From Mallotus nudiflorus (lineage: Eukaryota; Streptophyta; Magnoliopsida; Malpighiales; Euphorbiaceae), in assembly GCA_947683625.1 (NCBI GenBank), contig CANTUR010000045.1:62001-126000 (forward strand): a stretch of 64,000 nt of DNA, read 5' to 3'. Position numbers and translations under genes: made by a program. Every line of letters starts with the position of its first letter. Positions within the stretch are counted from its first letter, which is position 1. The notes under the pieces are model-generated. The model was given only the letters and a program-made list of their open reading frames with translations. It searched no databases and was not told the DNA's origin. Shown one piece after another: positions 24,839 through 36,700 of the stretch.

Positions 24839-25759
24839 TTACTTCTCTTTAGGCCCTATTTGAATACCCATAGTTTGCTCTCCCATATAACATGGAGCTC
24901 TTGATTTTACGATTACCAAAGGCTTCATAGTTAATCCAGTCACATTATCCCATATCGAAGAGAGTGTTATCAGTGCAACTGCCATCTGATTATCATCTCT
25001 TGACAAATGTATAAAGAGACATTTAGTGAAGTTCCTTATTAAAGTTTTTAAATAGCATATATAATGCTTCAGCTTTTCCTCTTTCACTTCCCATTCTTTA
25101 TTAGCTTGACTAATGACAAATATTGAATCCCCGTATACCAACAACTTTTTTGCTCCAGCTACTATTATTGCCTCCACTCCATGAATGCATGCCTCATACT
25201 TAGCCATATTATTTGTTACCTTGAAATCTAACTTATTGGCCATTAGTATGGTTTCTCCTTCTGGCATAATAAGAATCACTCCTAATTCAACTCCTTTGTT
25301 ATTTACAACCCTATCAAAATAAAGCTTCCACTCTCGATGCTCTATGACTGCTAAATTCTTATCTGGAAACTCTATATTCCATTGTTCATCACCTTCTATT
25401 TCATTATGAGCTAGGAATTCTACTTTTGCCCTTCCTTTGATGACCTTTATGGTAATGTACTTTATATCAAATTCAGTCAGGAGGATGAGCCATTGAGACA
25501 TTTTTCCAGTTAAAGCAGATGCTTGAAATAGATATCTTAAAGGATCTATCTTTAAAATAGCCTGAACTTTATAGGATTGAAAATAATGCCTCAATTTTCT
25601 TATTGCCCAGATCATTATTAGACATGTCTTCTCTACCAAATCATACTTTTCCTTATAAGGCAGAAACTTCTTGCTAAGGTAATACACTGCATGTTCTACT
25701 CCATCCAGTCCTTCTTGTGCTATTATTGCCTCCATGTATTTTCCTTTAGAGCCAAGCAT
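24839..25759 (-). pseudogene. RNase H plus second (archaeal-type) RNase H of the Tat element
   Basis: A 306-residue open frame. The N-terminal half contains AVYYLSKKFLPYKEKYDLVE, the RT-linked RNase H, ending near the tether-like ALTGKMSQWLILLTEFDIKY. From about residue 144 a second RNase H begins: WKLYFDRVVNNKGVELGVIL, then NNMAKYEACIHGVEA, LLVYGDSIFVISQ and SRDDNQMAVALITL. The extra RNase H between RT/RNase H and integrase is established for the Tat lineage. The first aspartate (YFD), the glutamate (YEAC) and the next aspartate (YGDS) are present. The final aspartate expected in NQ.ADAL reads valine (AVAL), so the second domain probably lost activity. Confidence 0.85.
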
Positions 25760-26100
25760 AAGATTAATGACTTACCTTGCCTTGGCAGCTTCAAAATAGG
25801 TAGATTGGGAAGATATTCCTTAATCCTATCAAAAGCCTTCTGACAATCATTGTTCCACTTCACAGGTTGATCTTTCCTTAAAAGCTTGAAGATAGGGTCA
25901 CAAATATTAGTAAGCTTTACAATGAACCTACTAATATACTGTAACCTGCCAATGAATCCTCTTACTTCTTTCTCTATCTTTGGCATTGACATTTCTTGGA
26001 TAGCTTTCACTTTATCTGGTTGTACTTCAATTCCTTTGCTACTAACTATATGCCCTAGTAGTTTTCCTAAAGTAACCCCAAAAATGCATTTTTTTTGTTG
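25723..26100 (-). pseudogene. Reverse transcriptase C-terminal (thumb/connection) segment, Tat element
   Basis: The open frame at 25723-26010 begins MKAIQEMSMPKIEKEVRGFI and continues GRLQYISRFIVKLTNICDPI, FKLLRKDQPVKWN and FDRIKEYLPNLPIL. That is the stretch after the RT palm in Ty3/gypsy polyproteins. It overlaps the RNase H frame by 37 bp in a different frame, so at least one indel separates them. Upstream, a one-base-type frame change occurs in a poly-A-like tract near 26085-26100. Confidence 0.83.
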
Positions 26101-26954
26101 AGCCTCATATTGTACCGCTTAATTTGAGCAAAGAAAGCTTCAAAATTTCCCTCTCTTATCTTTGACTTGACCATCATGTCATCTACATATACTTCTACTT
26201 CTTTATGCATCATGACATTGAAAAGAGTAGTAGCTGCCCTTTGGTATGTTGCACCTACATTCTTCAATCCAAAAGGCATAACCTTATAATAATACGTCCC
26301 CCACTCTAAAATGAAAGCTATTTTGATCTTATCCATGACTTCCATCATTATCTAATTATATCTTAAAAACCCATCCATAAAAGAATACATTGCGCTCAAC
26401 ACTGCATTGTCCACTATCACATCAATATGTGTTAAAGGAAAATCATCTTTTAGGCATGCTTTGTTTAGATCCTTAAAATCTATACACATATGTAATTTAC
26501 CATCTTTCTTAGGTACTAGTACTATGTTTGCCAACCAATGAGGATAATCTACCACTTCTAGAAAATTAGCTTGGATTTGTTTAGTAATTTCCTCTTTTAT
26601 CTTTTTAGTCCACTCTGGTCTTAGCCTGCCTAGTTTTTGTTTAAAAGGTTTAATTTTTGGATAAGTTAGGATGTGATGTTCCATAATTTGCCTATCTAAA
26701 CTTGGTATATCTTTATAAGTCCAAAATACTGCCTTTCTTTTTATTAATATTCTCTCAAAAATTTTCCTTTCTTTAGGAGTTACATCACATGATATAGAAA
26801 TGTTGTTAGGATTATCATTTGTGCCCATGTTTAATAAATCTAATTGAATGGAATTAATGTCTAACATGCACATATGATCAATATTAAAATGCATAGAACC
26901 ATTAAAATGGACATCATACAAGTAAGCCAAACCAAAATTTATATCATTGACCAT
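26067..26954 (-). pseudogene. Reverse transcriptase palm/fingers of the Tat element
   Basis: RT copies element RNA into DNA. The upstream frame (26352-26954) contains DRQIMEHHILTYPKIKPFKQ, DYPHWLANIVLVPKKDGKLH, MCIDFKDLNKACLKDDFPL and SFMDGFLRYN, then a TAG at 26352-26354. The next frame (26067-26348) goes straight on with ILEWGTYYYKVMPFGLKN, GATYQRAATTLFNVMMHKEV and the catalytic YVDDMMVKS. The stop stands where related RTs have glutamine. Motif order and wording are typical of Tat-type RT, as opposed to the FIDDILVYS type of the 60-kb element. Confidence 0.9.
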
Positions 26955-27622
26955 GAAAAAACAAAGTCTTCATCCTCATAAAGGCTAGACATTATTACAT
27001 CAGTTTCTTCATAAAAAACATCACTAAAACTATTACTAATAATAGTAGCTAAATCCTAGGGTGGCTCCTCTTCAAGTGGCAGACACAGCAGCTCTTCAAT
27101 AGTAATATCACCCATCGTCTCAATTACCTACTCCATCACTTGCTCTTTGTTATCCTTTACCAAGTTCTCCATAATCTACTCCTTGAAGATCTCGAACCCA
27201 GGAATGTCTTTTCCAATAACATTGATAGATTCCTTAGTACCTAAATGGTAGTTGCCTTCCCCTGGCTTGATAAAATTCTCACTCATCGGCCTGATTCTCC
27301 CCAAGGGCTTATTTATCTTAGCCTTTCCCTTCTTCCTTCCTTTTTTGCTACTAGGTTCTGTCTCAATGCACCATAATCCCTTAGTGTCACCCTAACTTAT
27401 GAATTCTAGGGGTTTAGGGCTTCTTTGCTCATTCTTTCCCAGCCCCTATCCAAGTTGATAATTCATACTCTCTATCATCCTCGTAACTCTTGGATCCATC
27501 TTAGTTCCATCGAATGTTCCAGTAACTTGGAAACCAGGGGGAACACATACTTATTTTTATTTATCCTGTATGGTTGCCATAATTGCACTAGTTCCAACTT
27601 CTACAGTCACAACCTCTCTTTC
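26955..27622 (-). pseudogene. Protease-RT linker of the Tat polyprotein
   Basis: Decayed coding sequence joins protease to RT. Readable - strand pieces include INLDRGWERMSKEALNP (about 27410-27460), SENFIKPGEGNYHLGTKESI (about 27220-27290) and EELLCLPLEEEPP (about 27060-27100). The frame then runs into the RT frame start near 26954. No catalytic motif is visible. Several stops. Confidence 0.55.
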
Positions 27623-28084
27623 TTAAGAGAATTTTATCTTCAGGTGCACAGTTGAGGGTACCTCTCCTAGAGCATGGAACCATGGCCTTCCCAAAAGCAA
27701 GGCATATGTGACAGGGATGTCTAATACAGTGAACTCAACAGTTGACTCTACAGGTCCTATTTTAACTAGAGCTTGGAATGTGCCCTCCACATTCCTGGTG
27801 CTATCATTATAAGCTCTGATTATAAGATTTGAACCTTTCAAATCATAAGCTTTCAAACCCAAATTAGGTAGGATTTTTAATAGACACATGATAATAGCAT
27901 AATCATCATTTATAATTGCAAAATTGGTTCTCTTTCCCCTTACTTTAGCTAGGATAAATAGTGCCTTATTATGATTTTTACCTTCCAAAGGCAAATCATC
28001 ATCCGAGAATGTTATCAATCCATGCTTCTTTTCCATGATCTTTGCTACCATAGCCTTAAGTGTAGCTACTGTTTCGATACTCAT
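27623..28084 (-). pseudogene. Aspartic protease region of the Tat element
   Basis: A 153-residue frame with DLPLEGKNHNKALFILAKVR, SNLIIRAYNDSTRNVEGTFQ, LVKIGPVESTVEFTVLDIPV and YALLLGRPWFHALGEVPST. The tail (V.DI...Y..LLGRPW.H....VPST) is diagnostic of Tat-type protease. The active-site stretch, normally D-(N/S)-G-(S/A), is altered to AIINDDYAII, so activity is unlikely. The frame ends in KIKFS and a stop. Confidence 0.82.
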
Positions 28085-28476
28085 ATTTGATAGAGCCTTG
28101 ACCAGAGCTCTTCAGTGGCTGCCTAAATGCATTAATAATTCCTAAATGCTCACATTCACTTTAGCTTTCTTTAGTTGCTCTAAGATTAGGTCTTCTTTTT
28201 ACCCTTCCTCTACTTCTACGTCCTCTGTCTCTTCTCTTTTTGTAACTCTCTCCATTTTCTTTTCTGCTGCCTTATAATTCTTTCCACTTCTAGTGACATA
28301 GTTCATATTAGGATTATCACTCCATACATCAAGACCACTAGGGCTCTCTTCATCAAATTCATACTAAATGTCAATAACCTCAATAATTCAATCCCTCTTT
28401 CCATCTTTCCATACTTCCATTATGTATATTTCTTTCCCTTTCAGCTCCTCCATGTTAAGTTTGCCCAAATGTTGGC

Positions 28477-28947
28477 TCAGTAACTCTTTAACTCCCTTTT
28501 GAGTTCAGAAGTAAAAGATCTATTGTTCTTTCCTTTTATGTCATCATCTTCGCACTCTTTACCCCATCCTAAGGGCACAATCTCCTTTACTAGTATATCA
28601 CTTAAAATAGGCTTAGAGCAAAATACTCTATAGTTGAACTTGCCTGAAGGTTGCCCCAATAAACCTTTAACCCCTCTCAATGGCTGTTTAGGAATTTCAT
28701 ATTCTCTCTCTTCTTCCATTAGCTCATTATCAAACTCATCACCCCATCCTATAGGCATAATTGATTCAAAGGGAATATGAGTAAAGGGTGGCTTTGAATA
28801 GAACACCTTAAAGTCAAATTTGCTTGAGGGATGCCCTAATAAATTCTCTACTCCTCTAGAGGCATTAGGGGATTTCTCATTATCTAAAAGGTTTAAGTTT
28901 TTAAAGGAGTCTAACACTTCCTCTTCCCTAACTCCTGAGTTGATCAT
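28477..28947 (-). pseudogene. Gag-protease spacer ORF with an internal protein repeat
   Basis: A 156-residue frame contains two imperfect copies of about 60 residues: RGVENLLGHPSSKFDFKVFY...IMPIGWGDE and RGVKGLLGQPSGKFNYRVFC...IVPLGWGKE. It is highly charged between the copies. It lies between gag and protease in the element's direction. I do not recognise this repeat as an enzyme or a known domain; it may be a structural or linker part of the polyprotein. Confidence 0.65.
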
Positions 28948-29438
28948 TATGGTGGCTGGTGGTGGAACATTTTGGTAGTCTAAGAAAGGGTTATTTTTAG
29001 TGTTTGGGTTAAAATTGGACTTTTTAGGGTTTGTGATTTTTCAAAGTCTATAAGGTTTTGGATTTCATGTTTTAAGCATATACAAGTGTTTGTGGAGTGG
29101 ACAACTACTTGGTGAAATTTATAATAATTGTTTAGGTCGTAGCTTAGAACATTTGGGTTTGGTGATTTGGTGGTTTGGAAAAGGTTAAGGGTCTAAGTAG
29201 GCCTTTTTGGATTAAACGATCTAGGACTTTGGAAAGTGGTTGGTTAAAATTAAAGAATCTCCTAGGCTGTTGAAATGCACACACCTCCATAAATTGACTA
29301 GTACTTCCCTATTGTGTGCCCCCAGTTAGATAATTTCAAGTATCCTGTACTTCTAAAACTTTTCTTCTTCTCACTTTTAATCTCTTTGGCTTGCAAACCA
29401 TCATCATACAAGTCTATAAATGTTTTGGGATTCATCAT

Positions 29439-30350
29439 TTACAATCTCTCAACTAAATTAGGTAACACATTATAGACTATCATCCTAACTTGATCTTTCT
29501 CAGCTAATTTATTTTTCATTAATCCTACCTTGTTTATAAATCTAGTTAAGAAATCAGAAAAGGATTCATTTGATTTTTGCTTAGTCAGTTCCAAATCCTT
29601 GATGGACACTTCCAATCTAGTGTTATAATCATACTGTTTTAAAAAAAGTAGTACACAATTCTTTCTAGTCAGCCTTGACAGACTTTTCCAACCCATGATA
29701 CTAGTTTACAGCCATTCCCTTTAAAGACATAACAAAAAACCTAATGATCATTGTTAATAGGGTTTTAGTAGTGCTCATAGTTATTGTGTACTGACTGAGA
29801 TGAATTCTAGGATCTTCAGTTCCATCAAACTTCTACAGTTGAGGCATTTTGAACTTCTCAGGTAACTTATTACTCTTCATTAGCAGTATATCATCAAAGT
29901 CAAATGAATATCCCATGCCATGTCCTTTAATCAGCTCTTCCATTTTTGACATTTTCTGGGTCAATGCTTGCATCTACTTGGACTCATAGTCTTATACCAG
30001 TTCAACTGATTCTCTCTTTGCCTTTTATATCATATAGTTCTCAACATCTCAAGCCTCACATCAATAGTAGGTGAGTTTCTAGCAACAGTTTACCCCCCAG
30101 CATTATTGGCAACAGGTAGAGCATCTGTAGTAAGTGGGATAGCTGCAGTAGCAAGTGGTTGCTCAATTGGAGGTGGTGGTATAATAGCAGTAATAGGTTG
30201 CATCAGTCCAGATAAAGCCTATTTTAGTTCATCTTACATCATAGCCCTCATGTCATCCATCAAAGCTCTCTTGATGTCTTCTAAGGTCCAGTTCCCTCCT
30301 TGTTATTGTTCCATTTCTATATGCTCAGTTAGAGTTAGTTTAGCTTCCAT
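29439..30350 (-). pseudogene. Gag (capsid) region of the Tat element
   Basis: Gag builds the virus-like particle. From the N-terminal side, MEAKLTLTEHIEMEQ begins near 30347, followed by a proline-rich part (IIPPPPIEQPLATAAIPLTT near 30120-30180). Around 29790-29850 stands KFDGTEDPRIHLSQY, a signature of Tat-type capsid. The final open frame (29439-29696) has FFLKQYDYNTR-like sequence and ESFSDFLTRFINKVGLMKNK then EKDQVRMIVYNVLPNLVERL, the retrotransposon gag fold. Many in-frame stops occur, so it is dead. Confidence 0.82.
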
Positions 30351-30575
30351 GTAAAGCGGATTAATAGGACTCTTCTCCAGTCAATGAAGGATCTCTTTTG
30401 CTATGGCTTTAGAACTTAAATTTGTTCTTCTTAGTCTGCCATCTTTCCGTCCCCAAATACAAGAAGACCCAGATGAATCTATGATGGCTGCAAAACAAAG
30501 TGTTAGTGTGATGGATGAAATGCATGTATACATGATGCACGTGTTATGCAATAAGTAGCAAATAGCATGTATCAA

Positions 30576-31217
30576 TCAAGTGTACAATATTCATCCTTCC
30601 ACCCTTATTCCTCCTATACACGTGTTTAATGGTGAGTCTCTTAGCCTTAATATCAACAGGGGATATCAAGAACTAATGCATATGCCAAATCTCTCATAAA
30701 GCAATAAAAGCATAGAAATAGTATTTCTAGGTATAAAGGTCTAGCCCAATCTTTATTAGCCCAGATAGGCTCTTTAAAGTATGGGCTTGGGCTTTTATAG
30801 ATAGAAATACCTCATGGCAACATACATAAGCAATTTGGGTAATTCTAAGGGAAGTAACTAAGCCATTATATGTGGTTAGGGTTCGATGAAAAGTCAAGGT
30901 TCCTTTAGCAAGATGCCCTCATTTAAGACTTGAGTTATAGGCTAAGGTCAGAGGGACCCAGCATCCTTTGCAAACTTGAGAGAAGATTACCCCCCTTTAG
31001 GACTTGGGTTATAAACTTTGGTCAGATAAGCCCAGTAATCTCTCTTAAACCAAGTTAAGGCTAAGCATGATGATTGGCCAATTTATAACTCCATGAAGCT
31101 AATGGAATCATGGAATCATAAACTAACGCCATCGATTAATAAGGACATGCAGAATGAATGCAAGAATAAAATAATAATTAATAAAATAATTCTAAAGAAC
31201 ACAAGTAGAATCAGTAT
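30576..31217 (-). other. 5' leader of the Tat element
   Basis: Untranslated leader between PBS and gag. It is AT-rich with two similar segments near 30900-30960 and 30985-31040 (both with gacttg(a/g)gttata..ctaaggtcaga/ctttggtcagat), which points to a small tandem duplication. I see no conserved ORF in it. Confidence 0.55.
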
Positions 31218-31242
31218 CTCTTATCCCTGGTGGAGTTGCTAC
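31218..31242 (-). promoter_or_regulatory. Primer-binding site region of the Tat element
   Basis: On the - strand the bases right after the 5' LTR read gtagcaactccaccaggga. Position and the (G)GCAACTCCAC..GGGA shape fit the PBS region of Tat-group elements. The exact tRNA partner cannot be settled by eye. Confidence 0.6.
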
Positions 31243-33487
31243 TATAAACAGCAGGGTTTAGCGCACACCTAAAATTTTAGCAACCGCAACACTGTTTGAG
31301 CTTAGGGCTCTAGAGAACACACTAACCATTGTCATAAAGACATGGCGTGGAGATAAGAAGTCACCACCCAGGGTAATAACTAGGACCAATAAAAATGGTG
31401 GTACTCAATTCTTTAAAAGAAAGCTAGCACCACAACTAAGAGATTCTAGATACAGAATACCAACTTCTTTCAGTCTTGTGTTCATTTAGAATTACTTTAT
31501 GAATTACTATGTTATCCTCTATTTACATGTAATTTCATATAAACCCTTATTTAAAACAATTAACTCTAGGCAAACTAGTCATGAAAATACATGTAAACAA
31601 TGCATTCATTTAAATTCAAAATCTTTAAGTTAGCCTAATCTACATTGATTTTAATTAAATGAGCTAAATCTATATGATTTAATTTACAAGTGAGCCTAAA
31701 GATTAATGGGCCTAATTACTATTTAATTTTAATTAAGTGAACCTAAGTATACTTATTTTAATTCTAAGAGTCGGCCTACAAATTATGAAATAATTAAATT
31801 AGTGGACCTAATTCTACATGTTTTAATTCTAAAGTGATTTTACATTTACAAGTTATGGAAAAGGCTTTTATTTAATGGGAAAAGTCTAAATTAATTAAAT
31901 TAAATTAGGTAGACCTATATCTAATTAACTAAATAGACTTAAATTATCTCTAACCTAAATCTAGTTAATTATAGGCTTAAAATACATTTCACTTAAAATC
32001 TAGACCTATTAAATGAGATGGGCTAATAAAGAACTACTTAAACCTAAAATTATTTAAATGGGTTGGAGCCTAATATGGGTCTAGGGTCCAAAACATATAA
32101 AAGAATAAACAAGCCCAAAAAAAAAAAAATCAAAACAAACAAATAAAAAGATCAACCATGCAATTAAATATTTTATCTAAAAAAATTAATTTTAATTAAT
32201 ATGTAACCTAAATTAATCTACTTCCTCCGTTGATTTTGATTAGGATTTACCAAATTAAACCTAATTTACTAATTAATTTTTTAAGAACAAGAGGACTAAG
32301 TTTTCATTATTCTCACTATCAAGGGTATTACAAAATCTACCAAAATAATAAAGAAAATAAAATTAAAATACAACCCTTAAGAAGACAAATTAAACAAATT
32401 CAAAACCTAAAAAATAAATTAAAATAAACTAAACTAAACAGAGCAAAATTAAATTAAATTGGGATTTTGACTCTTGGCTTTTCATTTATGGATTCTCCAT
32501 GAGTTTTCTTAGTTCAATCATGTGTTCATCACTAGAATCATGAAATAAAAAGAATTTAAAAAAAAAATAAGATTAGAATTAATGAACAAAGAAAATAAAA
32601 TAATGAAAATAAAATTTGAATAAAAAACACAAAAATAATAAAAACAAAAATAATAAAAAGAAAATAATGATATAAAAGAAAGAACTAATAAAAACAAAAG
32701 GAGTGAAGATGAGTAATGTTATGCAGATGCTGTTTGAATGCCCCTCAGACTGGGATTTCACCATTTTGAGAAAATTGACTCTGCGCTTTATTAATTTTTG
32801 GACTTTTTAAAAGAACGTACTTTAAAAAAAAAGGATTTTGACATGATAGTATCAGATTAGATCTTCTCTTTTTTTTCTCAATCAACTTCTATTGCAGTAG
32901 TTGATTAAGTTTTTTTTTTCTTTTTTTACCTAGTTGCCATCTTCTTTTTCTTTTTCTTTGCCCATCTTCTCTTTTTATATCCCATTCTCAGTTAACCGCT
33001 TATGTGATCACTCCCAGGATAAGAATTTTAACTTCAAAAAAGAAGATTATATGAGTAAGAGACACGTACTAGACTGAAACCTACAGATAAATACTTAAAT
33101 CAATTTATTTTTAAATTAAATTTGGACCAATCACGGTGAAAAAAAAATTTACTGAATTTTTTAGCTCCTCAACATTCCAAAATGTCGACCAGCATTGTGT
33201 AATGTCGATTGGCATTATGTAATGCCAATTGGCATTACATAATGTCAATCGGCATTGTGTAATGCCGATTGGCATTATGTAATGTTGATTGGCATTACAT
33301 AATGCTGGTTGCACATTTTCAAATATACCCTTGCAAAAGTCAATTTTTTACAATTAAACCCAAAAAGTTACAATTTAGTCCTTGAAATCGCAAAACTTAA
33401 CACTAGAGGTCAATTTTTATTAAATTGTCATTATGGAGGCTTTTGTCACATTCATGCACAATTGCATCCTGATATTGGGTGGTTACA
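31243..33487 (-). repeat. 5' LTR of the Tat-lineage element
   Basis: A 2245-bp uninterrupted LTR beginning on the - strand with TGTAACCACCC at 33487 and ending ..TTTATA at 31243. It aligns with the three pieces of the 3' LTR and preserves the empty target sites of the solo LTRs at 3130 (here 32038-32042) and 7117 (here about 32790-32794). It contains the 20-bp tandem array at about 33178-33317 and short A-rich runs. Small ORFs in it are not conserved with the sister LTR beyond chance. Confidence 0.9.
33178..33317. repeat. 20-bp tandem repeat array in Tat 5' LTR
   Basis: About six units of the type aatgccgattggcattatgt in strict 20-bp phase, followed by a degenerate unit (aatgctggttgcacattt). 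Confidence 0.92.
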
Positions 33488-33492
33488 GACCC

Positions 33493-33719
33493 TAATTTGA
33501 TATTATATATAAAGTTTCGATATGATGTTTTTATTTATAAAAGATATTAATTATGCTTTAAAAAGTTTTATTCCTTTATACTATTTAAAATTTTAATTCT
33601 GAGGTATTTTTGTGGCAGTTTGGTATGAGTTTTTATTTTAAAGCTTACTACAGGTTTCGGATTCATGTGAATTCCCATCCCCTAATGTTGATCATGACTC
33701 TCGGGTTTGGATCATGACA
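33493..33719 (+). mobile_element. Tekay/Del-like LTR, right part of the copy starting before position 1
   Basis: The segment follows the second GACCC copy of the Tat insertion. It ends with the 3' signature of this LTR family: a gcttactacaggtttcgg block at about 33643-33660, a cattcccta-like block, and the terminus ...ggatcatgaca at 33719. The same end occurs at 6365, 10260, 22500, 54575 and 60403. Joined conceptually with 1-2321 it forms one interrupted LTR. Confidence 0.8.
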
Positions 33720-36700
33720 ATACAATAGTTTCAATTTTATTAAATTGGAGTAAAATTCATCTCAAAACTTCATTAGTTAACAATAATAGTTTCTCTTTTT
33801 CTAGTGTCTTTTTTTTATATTTAATTTTTAAATTTTAAAATATATGTTAAATTATGTTTTGTATTTCTTTATGAGATTATTAAATATTTAATAATATTTT
33901 ATTAATTATAAATTATTAAATCTCTTACTTATTTTTTATTATCAAATGGTGTGAAATTAATCTCAAAAATAATTTTATGAGTTATCAGTAGTGATTATGC
34001 TTTTTAATACTTTTTTTTTTTGAATTTTCATATTTTAGATTTTATTAATTTAAAAATATATGTTAAATTATGTATTGTAATTTTTATAAAATCTTTAAAT
34101 ATATAAAAATATTATATTAATAAAAAAAAGCATTGAATTTTACATTTATTTCTATTATTTATTTTATTAAAATTGTTCTAATAATTTTAATAAATTTTAA
34201 ATTTTTTAAAATTATTTAAATATTTTATATTAGGGTTTATTTTGAAAGTTTACTAAAGGTTAGGGCTCTATATGTAATTACTCGAATTCAGTTAGTAGTT
34301 ACAGGTCCCATGTGTTAAAAAAAGGGCCCTACTAACGGGCATGTCAGCTGTTCATTAAAGAAATTTTAACGAAGGGTTAATTTTACAAATTTTTAAAATA
34401 TTATGGGTAAAACTGAAAGAAAAAATAAATTATGGTGTTATTTGCAAGTGATATTAAAGGTTAGGATTTTTTATATAATTTTCCCTTAAAACAAAGAAAA
34501 ATTAAATACTTATTTAGATAAATAAAGATGGATTACTAAAGCAATGATGGCATAACGTATCATAAATTTTAGCATTATTTGCAAATAAAATCACCTTTAG
34601 CTCTTTTTGCAATTTAATTACGATATTTGAAACTTAGCATATTAAAATATGAATTTGCATTTCTTGGAAAGTCGAAACACCGATCAAATATCTAGTGATC
34701 ATATACTTATATGGCAGGCAAATTTTTTGAAACATCGATCAATTAATCAGTGAAAAAGTGCTTACATGTAAGGCAAACTTTTTGAAATGTGCCTGCCACA
34801 TAAGCATACGATCACTGAATATTTGATCGATGTTTTGATTTGCCAAAAAATGCAAATTCATGTTTTAATATTCCAAGTTCCAAATGTTGTGATTAAATTG
34901 TAAAAAAAGGTTAAAAGTCATGATTTTATTTGCAAATAACCCTAAATTCTACTTATAAATGTACAATGGATGGATAATAAAATAATTATTATTACTACTC
35001 AAATATGAAGTCAATTTATTTCATCATGCACACTAAAACAATGAAGTGGCAAAAAATTAGAAAATTAGGATAGGAGAACCAAGACCAATTGAAAATGAAT
35101 TCTGTAGTTCAACAAAAAAATTCCACAATTCAAAACAAACAATGTTAGTGATTGAAAATAAATTCCACAATTCAGCAAAAGAAATAGTGTTAGTGATTAG
35201 AGCAATAAAATTTGAAGTTTTTTTATTGATATGATAAGAGAACCAAAACCACTAATTAACTGAACCAATCTAACCCTTTGGGAGCATTAACATTTTGGTG
35301 TCATGCATGCATCATGTAATAGTTCAAAGTGCAAGTAGTCGCATGAACTTCTATACAATTAATGAAAAAATGGATAATGGTTCACTCAACTCATCATATA
35401 AAGTACACAAGTCACTAGTAATGAAAGTCAATTAAGGCCTACACCAATTAGGTACTCCTAAGATAGTTTAGTGAAGTTGGGTACTCTAGGCTAAAATAGG
35501 GACTTAACTACAACATTGTTTTTTTTTTTTTTATAATTTATTGCAAGAGCAATTGTTATGTTAAAAGCAAATGAGTTGTTTTGTAGGTGCAACCCCTATA
35601 TAAAAAACAATCATGTACTATTTTTATTTCACACACCAACAACAGTAAGCAAGATTGATTTTGGGACAAATGTTAAGACTGATTTGGGATAGATGTTAAA
35701 CAAAACACAGTTATGCCTAACCTCATAACAAAAAAGGTGCACCACCAATAAAACATTAGTGGAAAGACTCGAACTATGCAAAACTAAAACCTTTTAGTTA
35801 AGATTTCTATTTAATTTTAAAAAATAAATAAATAAATAAAGTAGATTTACTCACCTTGATAATTGAGTACTTTTAAGCCAAGATCATGTGAGAATTGAAA
35901 AATAAGAAAAATTTAGTGAGATTGTATATCTTTGATTTATAGAGAGACTGTTGTTTATGAGCGTCAATTTAATGAAAATAGGGTTTAGAAAATATGAGGA
36001 TAATTTTGTAAATATATTTTCATATAATAAAGTCGTTCATCAAAAGCTCCAATTTGGAGCTGATACAAATGGTACCAGCTACAATTTAAAAACAAATATT
36101 TACCAAACATGTTTTGGTAGCTATTGGGAGTTGAACAACTAATAGTTGCATCCCAACATCTTAGCCAAACACCTACAAAGTTATAAATTAATAGCGTTAG
36201 AACTTTCATCCTTCTTTGTTATAATTTAATAGCTTTAAGCTTCCACCAAAGATAGAAATTCACATAACACACTAGAACTATGGAACATTAAAATTAATTC
36301 ACACACAGACAAAAAATTTATATTAAAAACTTTAAACTTCCATCAACATCAAAATTACATTTACCTAAATCACCCAAAAAGATCAAACAAAATAAATATA
36401 ATATGTTTCTATTTATAAAGACCAATAATATCGAAATAAAACAAACAACATATATGCACAAATATATCAAACAAAATATTAAAAAAAACTTAGAAAATAA
36501 ACACAGTTCACCAAAATAATAATTTAAATAATAAATCTTTACAAATACATACTAAAATAGTGTTTATTGAAAAAAATAAACATAAATCTATATAAACATA
36601 TATAAAACTCAATAAAAACCGTTTGAAATCATTATAAAAATATTTTTTTGCAAAAATAATATTTTACCATATCAAAACACATAAACATTATAGATCTAAC

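Larger units (their letters stand above)
2322..33492 (-). mobile_element. Nested Tat-lineage Ty3/gypsy retrotransposon with 5-bp TSD
   Basis: A complete but decayed LTR retrotransposon on the - strand. The TSD gaccc is seen at 2322-2326 and 33488-33492, so the element proper is 2327-33487. Its two LTRs (2327-10988 and 31243-33487) are about 2.25-2.27 kb once nested insertions are removed. Read on the - strand the order is 5' LTR, PBS, gag, protease, RT, RNase H, a second RNase H, integrase, a long non-pol region with + strand gene-like ORFs, polypurine tract, 3' LTR. A gag with KFDGTEDPRIH, a second RNase H and antisense ORFs between integrase and the 3' LTR are known hallmarks of the Tat/Ogre group. 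Four foreign LTRs raise the span to 31 kb. All coding parts carry stops or frameshifts, so the element cannot be autonomous. Confidence 0.88.

Noticed and set aside
35951..36209. Overlapping ORFs on both strands
   Set aside because: Mutual shadows in AT-rich sequence with no domain features.
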